A stretch of DNA of 64,000 nucleotides from Magicicada septendecula (Eukaryota > Arthropoda > Insecta > Hemiptera > Cicadidae): positions 381,629,910 to 381,693,909 of the forward strand of contig CM068372.1 of NCBI GenBank assembly GCA_034769895.1. Direction: 5' to 3'. Within the stretch, counting starts at the first letter, position 1. The number at the start of each line of letters is the position of its first letter. The position numbers and the translations under genes were made by a program. The notes beneath the pieces were generated by a model that saw only the letters and a list, made by a program, of their open reading frames with translations, was not told where the DNA came from and made no database searches. Of this stretch, positions 1 to 10,765 are shown piece by piece.

Positions 1-434
1 ATTTTTGCACAAATATTTTATACTTGCACTCCAATTACACACTGCCCTCCGATTTTCAAATGCCACTGGGCCCATAACCTGTTGAGGTATGTGTAAAAAT
101 AATGAATAATTTAAGTACAGGAGCAAACACACGCTTTATTGAAGGAACAGTTTAGTAGCAAGTATACATAAAATGGACACACGAAATACACATTACAAGA
201 GCACATTTAAAACTGAACCTGTACTTGTCGAGTGCATCTCTATTTATATAGAAAAAAGCTTCCAGATCTTTCCTTTTTTTTAAAAACTTCCAGAACATTA
301 ATTTTCTAGATTCTCACAGTAAAAGCGCATGGGTGCGGGTTGAGGCCCGACCCCCCACCGCACAATACAAACTTTCACTTCTACAATGACAGGTACATTT
401 ACTTAAGAATGAATGTAGAGTTTTCCAGTATATT
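1..434. other. No recognisable gene
   Basis: AT-rich sequence with short open frames only. I see no domain, repeat or RNA motif. It is followed directly by an RTE-like retrotransposon relic. Confidence 0.5.
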
Positions 435-600
435 CTCAACAAATGACTTTATTTCTAATTTTCTCTAATTTATTAACTCTTGCCGAACGTCTCCAAAAGT
501 TCATCTCTGCTGTCATTAATTTTGTTCTTGTGTGTATTAGTAGTCCAAACTTCTGAGCCGTAAGTCATGATACTTCTAACAATGGTTTTAATTTCTGCTT
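435..600 (-). pseudogene. RTE-like reverse transcriptase fragment (family Z)
   Basis: This stretch closely matches 29395-29560, including the shared segments CTCTTGCCGAACGTCTCC and AGTCCAAACTTCTGAGCCG. The longer copy at 29139-30000 encodes an RT with a FADD motif, so this is a short piece of the same element, in the region just before the RT C-terminal tail. It has no usable open frame. A third copy lies at 47585-47960 on the other strand. Confidence 0.7.
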
Positions 601-1500
601 TACAAATAATTACTTCAAAAATATTTTAATGTTCTTTAAAAAATAATTTGTTTGACTCTTTTGCAAGCTGTCCAAGAACAGTTGTAAAGAATTATTGTAA
701 TTATGAACTTTTATTATTTTATTATTCTATACACAACCAGTAAAATATAGAAAATTAACGTTATAATTGAAGAAACTGAAGTATAAAATCTGTTTCATGT
801 TCCGGAATCTACGACGTATAAGAAAAGTACAGTAACAAAAAATTGCGCTACAATTTAAATAGAAAATTATTTTTCTAAATATGTAGCGACATGGGATGAA
901 AATGCCCTCAAGTCTTTCAGTTTCAACTGTCGGACTATCTATTACTCAATACAATAATCTATGTACTACCTACTATTCTAAACAGAAGAAGAAAAAGAAA
1001 AAGTAGAAACGGCTTCGATAATGTGCACCATGTGTTTTACTCGAGTCATATTCAGAATCGATACGATCGGACTCGTTTAAAATTTAAAAATATGATGATC
1101 TGTGTACACGCGCATCAATAATGCTGTCACGGGTCCGCTCCCCGGCCGGCAACTTAAATAAAAATCGTTTGTTTCTCTGTAAACGTCTAACGTGCGTATA
1201 ATGTATATATGGTAAGTGTAAGGATATACAGAATTCAAAGTGTATTTATTTTAAGCTTATTCCTGGCTGTAAACCAAACGGTAACTTTCAGAAAAGTCTT
1301 ACTTTGAATTTACTTAATGTAAAAACTTCTCTCTTCTTTTGACGTCTGTCTGTTGTGTACTTTGAAGCGGTCTGCTGTTCTTGCTTTCCTTTGATATTCG
1401 TTACAGTTCTGCACGTTTTACAGAATGCTGAAGAAGTTTGAGTCGTTATAGTTCCAATTGTTTCTTAAGTTTGGACATTGCGAAGTAATCTTAAAGAAAG
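601..1500. other. No recognisable gene
   Basis: AT-rich intergenic DNA. Only short open frames are present, and no domain, tandem repeat or RNA motif was found. Confidence 0.5.
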
Positions 1501-1557
1501 TTATAAATTAATAAATTAACTTAGATTTGTCGTGTGGCATTGTTTTATATTTAAAAT

Positions 1558-1589
1558 TACGCGTTTCGGAATATATGTTCCATCATCAG
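1558..1589 (-). ncRNA. Minimal hammerhead ribozyme core, element E left
   Basis: On the minus strand: CTGATGA, spacer T, helix II GGAA/TTCC, GAA, self-complementary helix III ACGCGT, then A as the cleavage-site base. Helix I can form about three A-T pairs. With no loop, helix III could only pair between two molecules, as in dimeric PLE hammerheads. Activity is not shown. Confidence 0.72.
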
Positions 1590-1777
1590 ATTACTTCACT
1601 CATTTGAGATCGCTAAATGTTAAAATCACATTACTCAAATCTTGAAAACACACGTCAGTATTGTTGCACACCCTTTGAAGGCTGACCGGATACAAGGCTG
1701 AGATACGTGTGTTCTTAACATTCGTGTAACGTGATTTTAACATTTAACGATCAACGATCTCAAATGAGTGAAGTAAT

Positions 1778-1809
1778 CTGATGATGGAACGTATATTCCG
1801 AAACGCGTC
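1778..1809 (+). ncRNA. Minimal hammerhead ribozyme core, element E right
   Basis: CTGATGA at 1778-1784, spacer T, helix II GGAA/TTCC, GAA at 1800-1802, helix III ACGCGT, then C at 1809 as the predicted cleavage-site base. Flanking AAT and ATT give a three-pair helix I. All conserved core bases are present. Confidence 0.75.
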
Positions 1810-2159
1810 ATTTTAAATATAAAACAAAGCCACACGACGGATATAAGGTAATTTATTAATTAATAAATAACAAAGTGACTTGGATACCAATAATAACATG
1901 TATGTTAAAGAAAGAGAATAAGTCCCAGGTAAAATAACGATTTAAGACGTGACGATATTGATCTAGATGACGTGAGAAGGGAGCAGTCAAAACGTTAGTT
2001 GCACTAATGATAATGTGAGATATTTATAATATAAACACACTTGTTGCTTATTAATGGTACCTATAATCTCAATCTACAATTGTGGTGTATTCCTTGTAAT
2101 CTAAAGATACCATACATATGATTTATAATAAAGTTTTAATTACTCACATTCTTAATTTC

Positions 2160-2188
2160 GATCGATTTCGGTCGTAGACCATCGTCAG
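2160..2188 (-). ncRNA. Minimal hammerhead ribozyme core, element F left
   Basis: Minus strand: CTGACGA, spacer T, helix II GGTC/GACC with loop TAC, GAA, self-complementary helix III ATCGAT, then C. Position 7 of the core is variable in hammerheads, so CTGACGA is allowed. Confidence 0.75.
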
Positions 2189-2316
2189 GACATATACACT
2201 GTGCACTCGCAATTCATTACACTAATTCATTAATCAGTGTTTACGAATTCGTTTGTATAGGCCTAAACAGTAACTGTTTTACAATATTGTGACCGGGAGT
2301 ACACAGTGTAAATGTC

Positions 2317-2345
2317 CTGACGATGGTCTATGACCGAAATCGGTC
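2317..2345 (+). ncRNA. Minimal hammerhead ribozyme core, element F right
   Basis: CTGACGA at 2317-2323, spacer T, helix II GGTC/GACC with loop TAT, GAA at 2336-2338, helix III ATCGGT, which still self-pairs through G-U wobbles, and C at 2345. Helix I AATGTC with GATATT gives six pairs including one wobble. Confidence 0.77.
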
Positions 2346-2404
2346 GATATTAAGAATATGAGTAATTAAAACTTTATTATAAATCATCTGTATGGTATCT
2401 TTAG

Positions 2405-2754
2405 GTGATGAACAATGAATACGCTACAATAGAAGATTGAGTTAGTTGCACTAGCAAAAAAAAGATAAGATGTCGAATATTTTGAAAATCCTTCCACTTA
2501 TCTGAAAGTACTATTGAAGATCTACTTTTCTATAAAATTGCCTAGTTTACACTGATCGAATGGTCAGTCAGCACTTGGTAGGACATTTTATCAATACTTT
2601 AATAAATAGGCTAAACAATTGGTGTAGTTCTACAGATGCTTTTTATTTATCTAAAATACAAAGAAAAATAAAATAAAGACAAAATTGGTGTTATTGTTCA
2701 CCAATTAGAGCAGCTTCAGAGGTTGAGATTGAACTGAGATTTTTAATAATCAGA
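2405..2754. other. No recognisable gene
   Basis: AT-rich linker between palindrome F and an RT relic. No open frame or motif of note. Confidence 0.5.
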
Positions 2755-3030
2755 TTTTGGATCAGGTTAGTCATTTTAAGTACCTGAGTTGTAATATCTT
2801 ATATGGAACTGACATTGATTGGGATAATAAGCTAACAAAATTTAGACGCTTCTGTGGAACGATTCATAGGTACCTGAAAAAAAAAACGCAAGGATACCCG
2901 AATTAAATTTTATAAAACTGTGGCTGTCCCCATATTTCTGTATGCTATTGAGTCACGGGATGATGGCAAAAGGGACGTGCAAAGGATTCAGGCAGCCGAA
3001 ATGAAATTTCTAAGAAGCGGAACACACCTA
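2755..3030 (+). pseudogene. RTE-like reverse transcriptase C-terminal relic (family Y)
   Basis: Translation gives FKYLSCNILYGTDIDWDNKL, then KFRRFCGTIHRYLKKK, then, after a stop and small shifts, TVAVPIFLYAIES and QRIQAAEMKFLRS. This is the conserved region after the RT palm in RTE-like elements (FKYLG, cGtI..tL, KTmA.P.LLYGsE, IqaaEMkFLRs). It aligns with the minus-strand copy at 26974-27288. Stops and a run of A (2877-2886) break it. Confidence 0.75.
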
Positions 3031-3037
3031 ACTTGTT

Positions 3038-3130
3038 AGAAATTATCGAACCTAATTCAAGTAAATGATTTTAAATATGCATCTTAGAACATGGAAGTCA
3101 TGTACGGTTCTCCATACCGATATTTAATTA
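3038..3130. repeat. Dispersed repeat, copy 1
   Basis: Matches 12872-12965: both contain AAATTATCGAACC, CAAGTAAATGATTTTAAATA and GGTTCTCCATACCGAT. It directly follows the RT relic, so it may be untranslated sequence of a mobile element. Family unknown. Confidence 0.6.
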
Positions 3131-3272
3131 TGATATCAAAGGCTTTGTCAAAGCTTACGAACATCGTCTATAGCGGACCGGTATTCGTTCGACTGTTCAG
3201 CTGTTAAGGTCAGGATATTTATCTGGTCTGTACGCGACGTCCTTCTCGTAATCCCGGCCTGTTCCTGTCTTA

Positions 3273-3862
3273 GGCCGGCCGCACACTGAAGCGACATTTT
3301 TATTCGCGACTGAACCGTACAATTGCAAAGCGTCGCTTAGGTGGAGAGAGGCTTGAGACATTGGCTCACGACAAAATTTCTCGTCGATTGTTTTTTGCTG
3401 TAAAAGTGTTTGGTTCGTGGGTTCGTCACCGGCATTATTTTGCATCCATTTCAGTTTCAACTACACCTGCACTTGTTTCCATTTTATACTGAATAGCAAT
3501 TAATAATAATAATAATAAATACACACCATGCGAGAAAAAGAACGAAGGACAATCCACGCACTTTCCATGTAGGACTATGCTAAGCGTAACATAACCCCCC
3601 CCCCTTGTGTGATTAGGATCCAGCTCATGCGCAGTTCAAAATGTCGTAAGCTGTAGACCTATTGTTTCCAGACATAAAATTGTTGGAGCTTCGTCTTTGG
3701 TCGCAAGGGGCCTCGCGACGCCTCTAGACAATGTGGCAACCAATGTATGTGTTGTGCTTTATAGATTCTAATGGCAGTAGAGTCGTCTGCGACGCTTTGC
3801 GACACGATACACCAAAACGGTTCTCTCACGAATCAAAATGTCGCTCCAGTGTGCAGCCGGCC
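3273..3862. mobile_element. Non-autonomous TIR DNA transposon, possibly PIF/Harbinger-like
   Basis: The left end GGCCGGCCGCACACTGAAGC is mirrored on the right as the complement of GGCCGGCTGCACACTGGAGC. The inverted terminal match continues for about 40 bases (GACATTTT.ATTCG.GA). Flanks are TTA on the left and TTT on the right, an imperfect 3-bp duplication, which is why a PIF/Harbinger-like origin is only tentative. No transposase is present in 590 bp. Confidence 0.6.
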
Positions 3863-3961
3863 TTTTGGCCTACTATGTGTAATTAATACCTAACCAAAGT
3901 AACATGTTTTTTGAAGTCAGCCTTACTACTGTTTCCATGGATTGATAAAATCCGAACTTCG

Positions 3962-3962
<1 letters not shown>

Positions 3963-4038
<76 letters not shown>

Positions 4039-4140
4039 TTTCTTCTTCTTCTTCTTCTTCTTCTTCTTCTTCTTCTTCTTCTTCTTCTTCTTCTTCTTTT
4101 TCTTCTTCTTCTTCTTCTTCTTCTTCTTCTTCTCCTTCTT
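3963..4140. repeat. Compound (ATC)n / (TTC)n microsatellite
   Basis: About 75 bases of ATC repeats run directly into about 100 bases of TTC repeats with few interruptions. Long open frames of Ser, His, Phe, Arg or Met here are translation of the repeat, not genes. Confidence 0.97.
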
Positions 4141-5097
4141 CCATCATCGGACGTTACCCTCTCATATGGAACAGGGGACATGTCCGGGGCAACCCTAAAA
4201 TAACACGCTCGTACAGTAAGAATGCTGGAGGACAGATAATGGAAAGCAGACGACGTCGGCTAAGACCAAATTACCGGGGAGGCGAAGCCGGAAGACAGAG
4301 AGACGACGATATCAGCACGGAGATTATTACATCGTGAAGGCAGCGGTAAAGTTCGATTAAATTAAGGACGATGCGTTACAAACTCTACTTTATTACGAAC
4401 ACCGTTCACGACAACGTTGTGTAGTTTGATTAAACGATTCCGTTGACGACGATGTGTTATCGCGTATTAGTTTGATCCGCGCGCTGTACTTTCTATTAAA
4501 CTCCGTCTTAACTGATTCTGTAAACACAGACAGACGCGGCGCGCTTACACAGAGTAAACAAAGACAGCCGCGGTGATGACACCCGTCTCATAGTCGCCGC
4601 CACACAAGTTGACGATGATGAAAGTATCGGACGCCTGACCGTCCGTAAATGTTTGTTTATGTTTAACACGTGTGTGAAACGCATGTTGCTAACGGTTCTC
4701 AAATTGATTTTCGTAAATCGATGCTGGAGGGCGCAAAACGTTTTTCAGGTTCGAAATTATTAGGCCTACCAGCAAGCTCCATAGGCTGTAGAACTCGGTC
4801 GCAGTTTTCGATGAAATACATAAAACTACTGTAATGTCCTTTTGTTTAAAGCTGTGAGCAATGTTTCTTCGTGTGTATGATTCTTAGCGTTAACCGAGAA
4901 ACACCACGAGAATGTGTCCATAGTTGTTTCTAATACTTTATGAGTTTTTGTATGCACACATACGCGCGCAAGCGCACACAAAATAATTTTTATACAAGAA
5001 AATATTTTTTTACTTATTTATATTTTCAATTACACTGTTTCAGCAGATTTTGTATACTGTCGTTTCAGGTATTAAGTATTTAAGATATTTGATATTA
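4141..5097. other. No recognisable gene
   Basis: Unique-looking sequence, locally richer in CpG around 4430-4620. I see no domain, promoter or repeat that I could support. Confidence 0.45.
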
Positions 5098-5597
5098 CAC
5101 TAAAAATTCGTTTATCCGAATTTGTTGGGACCGCGCCCGTTTCGGATAAACCAAAACTTCTATTTAAATCATAATACATACGTAAGTACAGTAATTTTAT
5201 TTAATAATAATACAGTAGTCGCATTACAGTTGTTTATTAACATAGGATTCTTTTATGTGAACTGTTGTTACTGTGTCACCTTCGGCTTCTAAAAGGAAGC
5301 AGAAATGTACTGTTATAATACACAACAGTATACAGTACTTTATGTTTACAATGTATGTACATAATGCTTTATGTTCGAAAATCCGAACAAATCGATAACT
5401 CGGAGTTCCCCTTATCCCAATTAGTTCTGATTGTTGACTGTCTACTTTAAATCACTTGGAACCGCTTGTCTACGCTATTAAATATAAATTATAGCGACAG
5501 GAAAATGCTTTTGTGTATTTTTAAAATTTACTAAAAATTGTTTTGGATAAACCGGATTTTTTGATAAACGTGATTCGGATAAACGAGTTTTTAGTGT
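5098..5597. mobile_element. Tigger/pogo-like MITE
   Basis: The left end CACTAAAAATTCGTTTATCC is mirrored by the right end (complement CACTAAAAACTCGTTTATCC) and flanked on both sides by TA. The pattern CA.TA.AA..TCG.TTATCCG with a TA duplication is typical of Tigger/pogo elements of the Tc1-mariner superfamily. At 500 bp with no ORF it is non-autonomous. Confidence 0.75.
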
Positions 5598-5954
5598 AGT
5601 TGTAGGAGCGAATAAAGTTCTCAGTTTAAACTCGACCGTTTGGCATTTGTCTGTTTGTCTATCTAACTGGTGTATGTTTCACAATAAGTTTTGAATGCAT
5701 CAACCGACCGTCGTAAAACAAGGCATGGCTATCCGAACTTTTATCAAAAATAAGACGACGGGAGGTATAAATGTGAGGGGTTAAAATTTCGAGAAAATCG
5801 CAATTGTCCATGCGATGTGTCAGATTAATATGAATTTCGTGTTCATTCTGTGGTTAAAGCGGAGAACTCGCTTCTCTCGTTCAGTTATCTTGAACTAATT
5901 GAACGTCGTCGCCATTGTTATCATTATCACCATCATCGCCGTCGTCGGCGTCCT

Positions 5955-6027
5955 TTTCTTCTTCTTCTTCTTCTTCTTCTTCTTCTTCTTCTTCTTCTTC
6001 TTCTTCTTCTTCTTCTTCTTCTTCTTC
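5955..6027. repeat. (TTC)n microsatellite
   Basis: About 24 TTC copies, preceded by mixed CGTCG and ATCATC trinucleotides. It explains the Leu-, Glu- or Lys-rich frames here. Confidence 0.97.
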
Positions 6028-6668
6028 AACCCCCAGATGACCAGTCCGTAACCCATCTCCTCGTCGGTATGCCAACGGTCTCTTTCCATTTGGCTCGTAT
6101 CTCAAACCCGTTTTTTATTTAATTATCTTCTAATGTCTTCTAACGTCTTTCCGATCTGTGAGGGCATGCCCTTGTGTATGTCCTAGAAATTTAATTTTTT
6201 AGCGCCATTTTTGAGTTTTCTTTTCGAAACCAGGCGAAGAGTCTCCCGCTTTGACCGATTCTGTGTGACCCAAAGCCCTTACCGATCTTTTTTCTCCCTT
6301 CTGCTCTCGTTTATCAACAGTGGGTCCTAAAGTGGTAAAAGAAGTGTCCAGTATCATATGTGTTGATGCCACCAGATCCTCTTTCCAAAGCAGAATGTTA
6401 AGGATGAATCTCCGACACTCTAAAGCCGGAGTCCCTGGACCGACAGTTGACCGCCACCAATACATAGTTCTTGTAAACTCCCTCCAAGTAAACCATATGA
6501 TTCTACAGTCCATGGTATTTCCTTTAAGAATCGGCAGATTATTTAGTGTAACTACAAAGGCTGTGCTTTCATTCCCTTTCAGGTTTCATTTTCGTAGCCC
6601 AGATTTTGATTACATTTAGATGTTGTTGTGGTTGAGTTGCTGTGGTTGAATAACAGAATAACTGTATC
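6028..6668. other. Unassigned stretch with a 104-codon minus-strand frame
   Basis: The minus strand at 6199-6513 is open for 104 codons of mixed composition without low-complexity sequence. I do not recognise its product, and no splice or promoter context supports it. It may be chance or an old relic. Bases 6661-6668 (ACTGTATC) are the left target duplication of the next element. Confidence 0.35.
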
Positions 6669-7100
6669 CAGTGCCGGATTTAAACATAGGTTACATAGAC
6701 AACAGCCTAGAGGGCCGCAACACAAAGAAAAAGAAAAAAAGAACAGTGAACCTAAATAAAAATTATTTGGTTCAAGTTTCAGAGAGAAAAGTTGATATTA
6801 TGAGCCATGTATAGGGGTAGAGTGTGGCAAGAGTGCGCACTTAAATTTTAAATTCATCTCAAACTGCACTCTTTGCTCTGAGACGCGTTATATTTTAACA
6901 GAAATATCATGAATCCATTAAAGTTCGATGAAGACCGCCTTTTTATAATTTCAACTACTGCAACACATGTAAATAACTATATTTCCAAAACGTGTCAAAT
7001 GCGAACGTTTGCCCTCATAGGTGGAGCAAAAGTTTGCAGTCAATTAATTTGAACAAATTAACTTTATTTAAATTTAAACAAATTTGTTAACTTTATTAAC

Positions 7101-7880
7101 GAATTTTTCGGTGAAGGGTTTGCGAGGATCGGTCAAAAATATAACACAAATTTTAACTTATTTGTGTCGACGTTTCGACAATACTTATTGTCAACATCAT
7201 GACCTGTGTATGAATACAAAAGAAATGTCAAACACCACAACAGAACAATTATTTGAGTGAACGTTTTTGTGTATGTGAGTGTGTGTGTGTGCGCGTGTGT
7301 ATGCGTACACGCGTGTGCGTGCGTATGAATGTATCACTGTATATGTGGAGTTGAGATAGTTGGTTTACACCTTCAAATGTTTTCTTTAAGACAACAAGAA
7401 AATTATAATATTACAGAACTTAATTTATACACTATTAGGCTACAATTTAAATTACTCATAAGGTAATGGTATTTTTTAATTCATTGTAAAAGGATAATCA
7501 AGATTCTTAATCAGTTGTTAACCATTGCATTATGAGTAATTTAAATTGTAATAGCGTCTAAATTAAGTTCTGTGATATTATAATTCTCTCGATGTTTTTA
7601 AAGAAAACATTTGAAGATATAAACAAACTATCTCAACTCCTTCACATAAACAATGATACACATATACGCACGCACACGCGTGTGCGCGCACACACCACAC
7701 ACACTCACATACACAAACATGTTCACTCAAATAATTATTCTGTTGTGTTTGACATTTCTTTTTTATTCATACACAGGTCCTGATGATGACAATAAACATT
7801 GTCGAAACGACGACAAAAATAAGTTAAAATTTGTGTTATATTTTTGACTGATCCTAACAAACCCTTCACCGAAAAATTCA
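7101..7880. mobile_element. Palindromic element D1, about 780 bp, nested in the hAT element
   Basis: The whole segment folds on itself. TTTTTCGGTGAAGGGTTTG on the left is mirrored at 7860-7880, GAACTTAATTTA near 7420 is mirrored near 7560, and even the GT-rich tract at 7270-7320 is mirrored by a CA-rich tract at 7660-7715. The right arm has a near-complete hammerhead core at 7780-7811 (CTGATGA, helix II GACAAT/ATTGTC, GAAAC) but reads ACGAC where relatives have ACGTC. The left arm has lost part of CTGATGA. Confidence 0.82.
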
Positions 7881-8743
7881 TTGATCGACGGTCACTACGA
7901 ATTTAAGGATTTAAATTTATTACTGACTTTTTACTTTATTAAAATATTTGACCTTTTTTTTAATTTATTAACTTTATTCACAAACTATAGTTAAAAAGTT
8001 GAAAGAATTATAGTCACTTTGACACAATATAAAAGTATTACTGTATAATGTTGGAATGACATATTGCAGTTGAACGAATGTATTACAGTAGAAAAGATAT
8101 AAGAAACTTAATAATGCTCACTTCAGATAGTAGTGGGGTATGAGTTATAATGCAAACTTTTGCCCCACAAGCTACTTTTTGCTATTTGATCAGTGTTGTT
8201 ATCTATTAGTAAAGTTGAATATTATAACTCAAAGTTATGAAAAGATGAATTTCAATTCTTTAAAATGACCTATAACTTAAAGGCTTTACTCAATAATTTA
8301 TAGAAATCATAATGTTCACGAATATCAAAATATTACATAAAAACTAGTGAATTCAGAATTAACTGCATTGTGATCGAGAGGTCATAGAACAACAAAACTC
8401 CCCTCACAAGACACTAACTGAATCAGCTACAGATAAACATTTAGTACTGTCAACAGTCTTTTTCAAAATATCCTTAATTTGTGATAATTACAATGCCATT
8501 GTTTTACTTTGCTTTGGAAATCAGTTGTTTTTATTTTTCCTACAAAAACCAGTGCAATCTTTTATTATTATTTTCATAGATTATTGTTTAACATAGTATT
8601 GAAAATTTACAAAAAGCAGTGTACACCAAGTTTACAAGTTATCCCGATTTAATATTGTTCTAAGGCTTTCACGGCCGGTGCCAGTTGTATTTGGAATATC
8701 TACCGGGCTGTTTGGCCGTGGTCCAAGGTTTACATTTAAACCA

Positions 8744-8778
8744 AACGTTTCAGCAGCACCACTGGCCGCCATCTTCAG
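8744..8778 (-). ncRNA. Minimal hammerhead ribozyme core, element A left
   Basis: Minus strand: CTGAAGA, spacer T, an imperfect helix II ending in GCTGCT, GAA, helix III ACGT, then T. Helix I CCA/TGG gives three pairs. Confidence 0.65.
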
Positions 8779-8871
8779 TGGATATTCGAGTCAACTTATC
8801 TCGGGGTGTCGTACGTCAGGCCCACAGAACTGTACGACGTACACCCCGCGTTAGATTGACTTGTATATCCA

Positions 8872-8906
8872 CTGAAGATGGCAGCCAGTGGTGCTGCTGA
8901 AACGTT
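8872..8906 (+). ncRNA. Minimal hammerhead ribozyme core, element A right
   Basis: CTGAAGA at 8872-8878, imperfect helix II, GAA at 8899-8901, helix III ACGT, T at 8906. Helix I CCA/TGG. Helix II is weaker here than in the other families. Confidence 0.65.
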
Positions 8907-9181
8907 TGGTTTGAATGTAAACTTTGGAACACGGCAAACAGCCCGATAGATATTCCAAATATCCCAATTTAACTTGTACACTTAATGATTTTATTTGCAG
9001 TTCTGAACGATGTATTTTTCAAAATTTGCCTGGGGGAGGGACTCGGCCCCCATAGTTTTACTGGGGCGTTGTTCCATACCCCCAGAACCTTCCCGGTAGT
9101 TGGGAGGTGGGGGGGAGCACGCACCACATGTTCAGCCTAGGGGCCCACTAATATAACTCTAAATCCGGCCCTGACTGTATC

Positions 9182-9720
9182 GTATAAAAGAAAACACAAG
9201 TCGACGTTTTCGCACCGTAATGCAGTAAATACAAGATTTGTAGCTGCTTGGGTTGCACCGGTACTGTACACGTGTCGTTTGATTGGCCAAATCATTGTTT
9301 CATTAATTCCCGGTGCGTGGGCGGAGCGCGGCCGGTGGCGTGTGCTATACGGGAACGTGACCGCGACCGGTCCATCAGATTCGATCTGCCTCCTCCGACT
9401 CCGACATATAGCCGAACCTGTTATTTCGAAACAAAACTATTTATGGAACAACATGAACCCAAGACTGCACAAAACTCTGAGTGTGTGTGTACTCCCAGCT
9501 GTACCGAATAAAATATACTTCTACAGATGTGTGTTTGTGCGAGTACAGTTTTATTTAGAAATGTTTTTAATGCTATTATTTATTTTATTTTATTACTAAT
9601 ATAGCCCTATATATAATTCGTAGAAACATGTTTGTATTTTACATAGTTCCATGTGTTTCATGTTGGTCAAGTTCTTATATTAATATGATTTAGGTACATT
9701 ATGCTAAATTAATTTGTTTA
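9182..9720. other. No recognisable gene; GC-rich patch
   Basis: A GC-rich patch at 9290-9420 lies in otherwise AT-rich DNA. Two overlapping plus-strand frames (87 and 106 codons) run through it, but neither shows a domain I recognise. Confidence 0.4.
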
Positions 9721-9926
9721 AAAATTTTCGGTGAAGGATTTGTGAGAATCGGCCAAAAAGTATAACAGAAATTTTTAATTATTTGTGCCCACGTTTCGAC
9801 AATGTTTATTGTCGTCATCAGGACAATCGTGTCTGAGTTGTTACGACGCCAAACACACAACTATGCTTTGTCGTCGTAACAACCCCAAGCCCTCAAATCC
9901 TCACAAACACTTCACCGAAAAATTCA
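9721..9926. mobile_element. Palindromic element D2
   Basis: Same family as D1 and D3: TTTTCGGTGAAGGATTTGTG on the left is mirrored at the right end. The left arm holds a hammerhead-like core on the minus strand (9790-9821) with CTGATGA, helix II GACAAT/ATTGTC and GAAACGT. The base after it is G, which is not allowed at the cleavage site, so it is probably dead. The centre is a separate small hairpin, GTTGTTACGACG/CGTCGTAACAAC. Confidence 0.75.
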
Positions 9927-10034
9927 TTGGTTGACGGACACTACGAATTTAAGGATTTGTTTAAAATGTCTTAATATTAAATGTTTTGTAAGAATCATTG
10001 ACCGTTTCGGCGTTCTTCGATCAAAAGCAATATT

Positions 10035-10200
10035 GTTTATAACCCTGCTTGAAGTGCATTCAGCTTACCATCGCTTTCTGATCGCGTTCCTACTTAAGAA
10101 GGCCTACGAAGGGTAGCAGAAACGTCTAGAGAATGAACCAAAAGCTGTAAGCAATCGATCACGGCCCAACAGCCCGATAGCTTCTAATTTTAATAATCTC
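10035..10200 (+). mobile_element. Degenerate arm of a ribozyme-bearing element
   Basis: AGAAGGCCTACGAAGG...GCAGAAACGTCTAG followed by CACGGCCCAACAGCCCGAT resembles the right arm of element C (16211-16323) and the A/B/L termini. CTGATGA is no longer recognisable, so the ribozyme is lost. Confidence 0.5.
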
Positions 10201-10618
10201 GACTTCCAGTAGTGTTTCAGTCAGTGTTATCAATGTCTATGCTTTCAAACGAGACTACTCTGAACGGCATAAAATTGTTTTGAAATTAATTTATCATCCT
10301 CACAACACGGCAGAGGCACAAGGTGCTGCCGGTTCTGCCTTCAAGGATCCTCCAGTCGTCTCTTTCTGGGTCTACCCTACCCACACACCTGTGTCCTATA
10401 GGTTTCTATTTCCAGACTTGTATGGCCAGTCTGAAATCTGACATCCTTTCTAAATGTTCTTTCCACCGTTGTTTGTAATTGTTTAATTTCTAATTCAAGT
10501 TTAAAACACATTTGAACTCCTCTTAAGACCTAAGTCCACACACTTTCTTGTTTCTTGGTTTCTGTCCATAATTCACACCCATAGGACAGTACACTATAAC
10601 TTTGTTAAGCTGTAATAT

Positions 10619-10765
10619 ACTTCGTAGGCTTACACGACCGGGGTCAATGTTGTTAAAATTCATTCCGGGGCTGTTTGGCCGTGGTCCATTGTTTTCAACT
10701 AAAACAGACGTTTCGACAGTACCACTGACTGCCATCATCAGCGTAAATTTCGAGCTTTGCTAACG
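10619..10765 (-). mobile_element. Element B: single ribozyme arm inserted in an RT relic
   Basis: Begins with the family terminus (TTACACGACCGGGGTCA) and GGGGCTGTTTGGCCGTGGTCC, as in element A. Only one arm is visible. It interrupts the RT relic between KFYNAL and SYG.ELW. A copy of its distal half lies at 28735-28800. Confidence 0.72.
10707..10741 (-). ncRNA. Minimal hammerhead ribozyme core, element B
   Basis: Minus strand: CTGATGA, spacer T, helix II GGCAGT..ACTGTC (inner CAGT/ACTG), GAA, helix III ACGT, C. Helix I ACG/TGT gives three pairs. All core bases are canonical. Confidence 0.7.

Larger units (their letters stand above)
1501..1866. mobile_element. Palindromic element E with two divergent hammerhead cores
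   Basis: The two halves are inverted copies. The left half carries TCGTGTGGCATTGTTTTATA and the right half its near-complement TATAAAACAAAGCCACACGA. The core ATCTCAAATGAGTGAAGTAA near 1758 reappears inverted near 1590. Each arm carries a hammerhead-type core, minus strand on the left and plus strand on the right, with cleavage sites facing outward. There is no coding capacity. Terminal inverted copies without an ORF fit a Penelope-like LTR pair or a foldback derivative of one, which is an inference. Confidence 0.75.
2101..2404. mobile_element. Palindromic element F with two divergent hammerhead cores
   Basis: The left end CTAAAGATACCATAC reappears inverted as the right end at about 2390-2404, and the arms match almost base for base through ATAATAAAGTTTTAATTACT. 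The arms are separated by about 125 bases of unrelated sequence. Both arms keep a full hammerhead core pointing outward. There is no ORF. Confidence 0.8.
8662..8964. mobile_element. Palindromic element A with two divergent hammerhead cores
   Basis: The left arm contains TTGGAATATCTACCGGGCTG and the right arm its near-complement. The arms meet around 8820. The left terminus has TTCACGGCCGGTG, which recurs in B (10619), L (47248) and, inverted, at the end of the minisatellite (26676). Both arms keep full ribozyme cores. No ORF. Confidence 0.82.
6669..9173. mobile_element. hAT-type DNA transposon with perfect 8-bp target duplication
   Basis: The left end CAGTGCCGGATTTAAA and the right end (complement CAGGGCCGGATTTAGA) are inverted. 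Both are flanked by the identical octamer ACTGTATC (6661-6668 and 9174-9181). An 8-bp duplication and CAG...CTG ends are hAT hallmarks. No transposase is recognised in 2.5 kb; much of the length is two palindromic insertions (7101-7880 and 8662-8964). The ends resemble those of the element at 50406-51109. Confidence 0.85.

Noticed and set aside
3873..4337. Long Arg/Met, Ser/Phe and His/Ser open frames
   Set aside because: They are translations of the (ATC)n/(TTC)n microsatellite. The same applies to frames over TC, GT and GA runs at 14615-14875, 22907-23400, 27333-27753, 43284-43782, 43863-44150 and 51330-51665.
6199..6513. 104-codon minus-strand frame as a host gene
   Set aside because: No recognisable domain, promoter, splice site or second copy; kept only as an unassigned frame.
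7780..7811. Hammerhead core in the D1 right arm as an intact ribozyme
   Set aside because: The base that should pair with A15.1 is A instead of U (ACGAC), so it is listed only as a degenerate copy.
9790..9821. Hammerhead core in D2 as active
   Set aside because: The cleavage-site base is G, which the H17 rule forbids.
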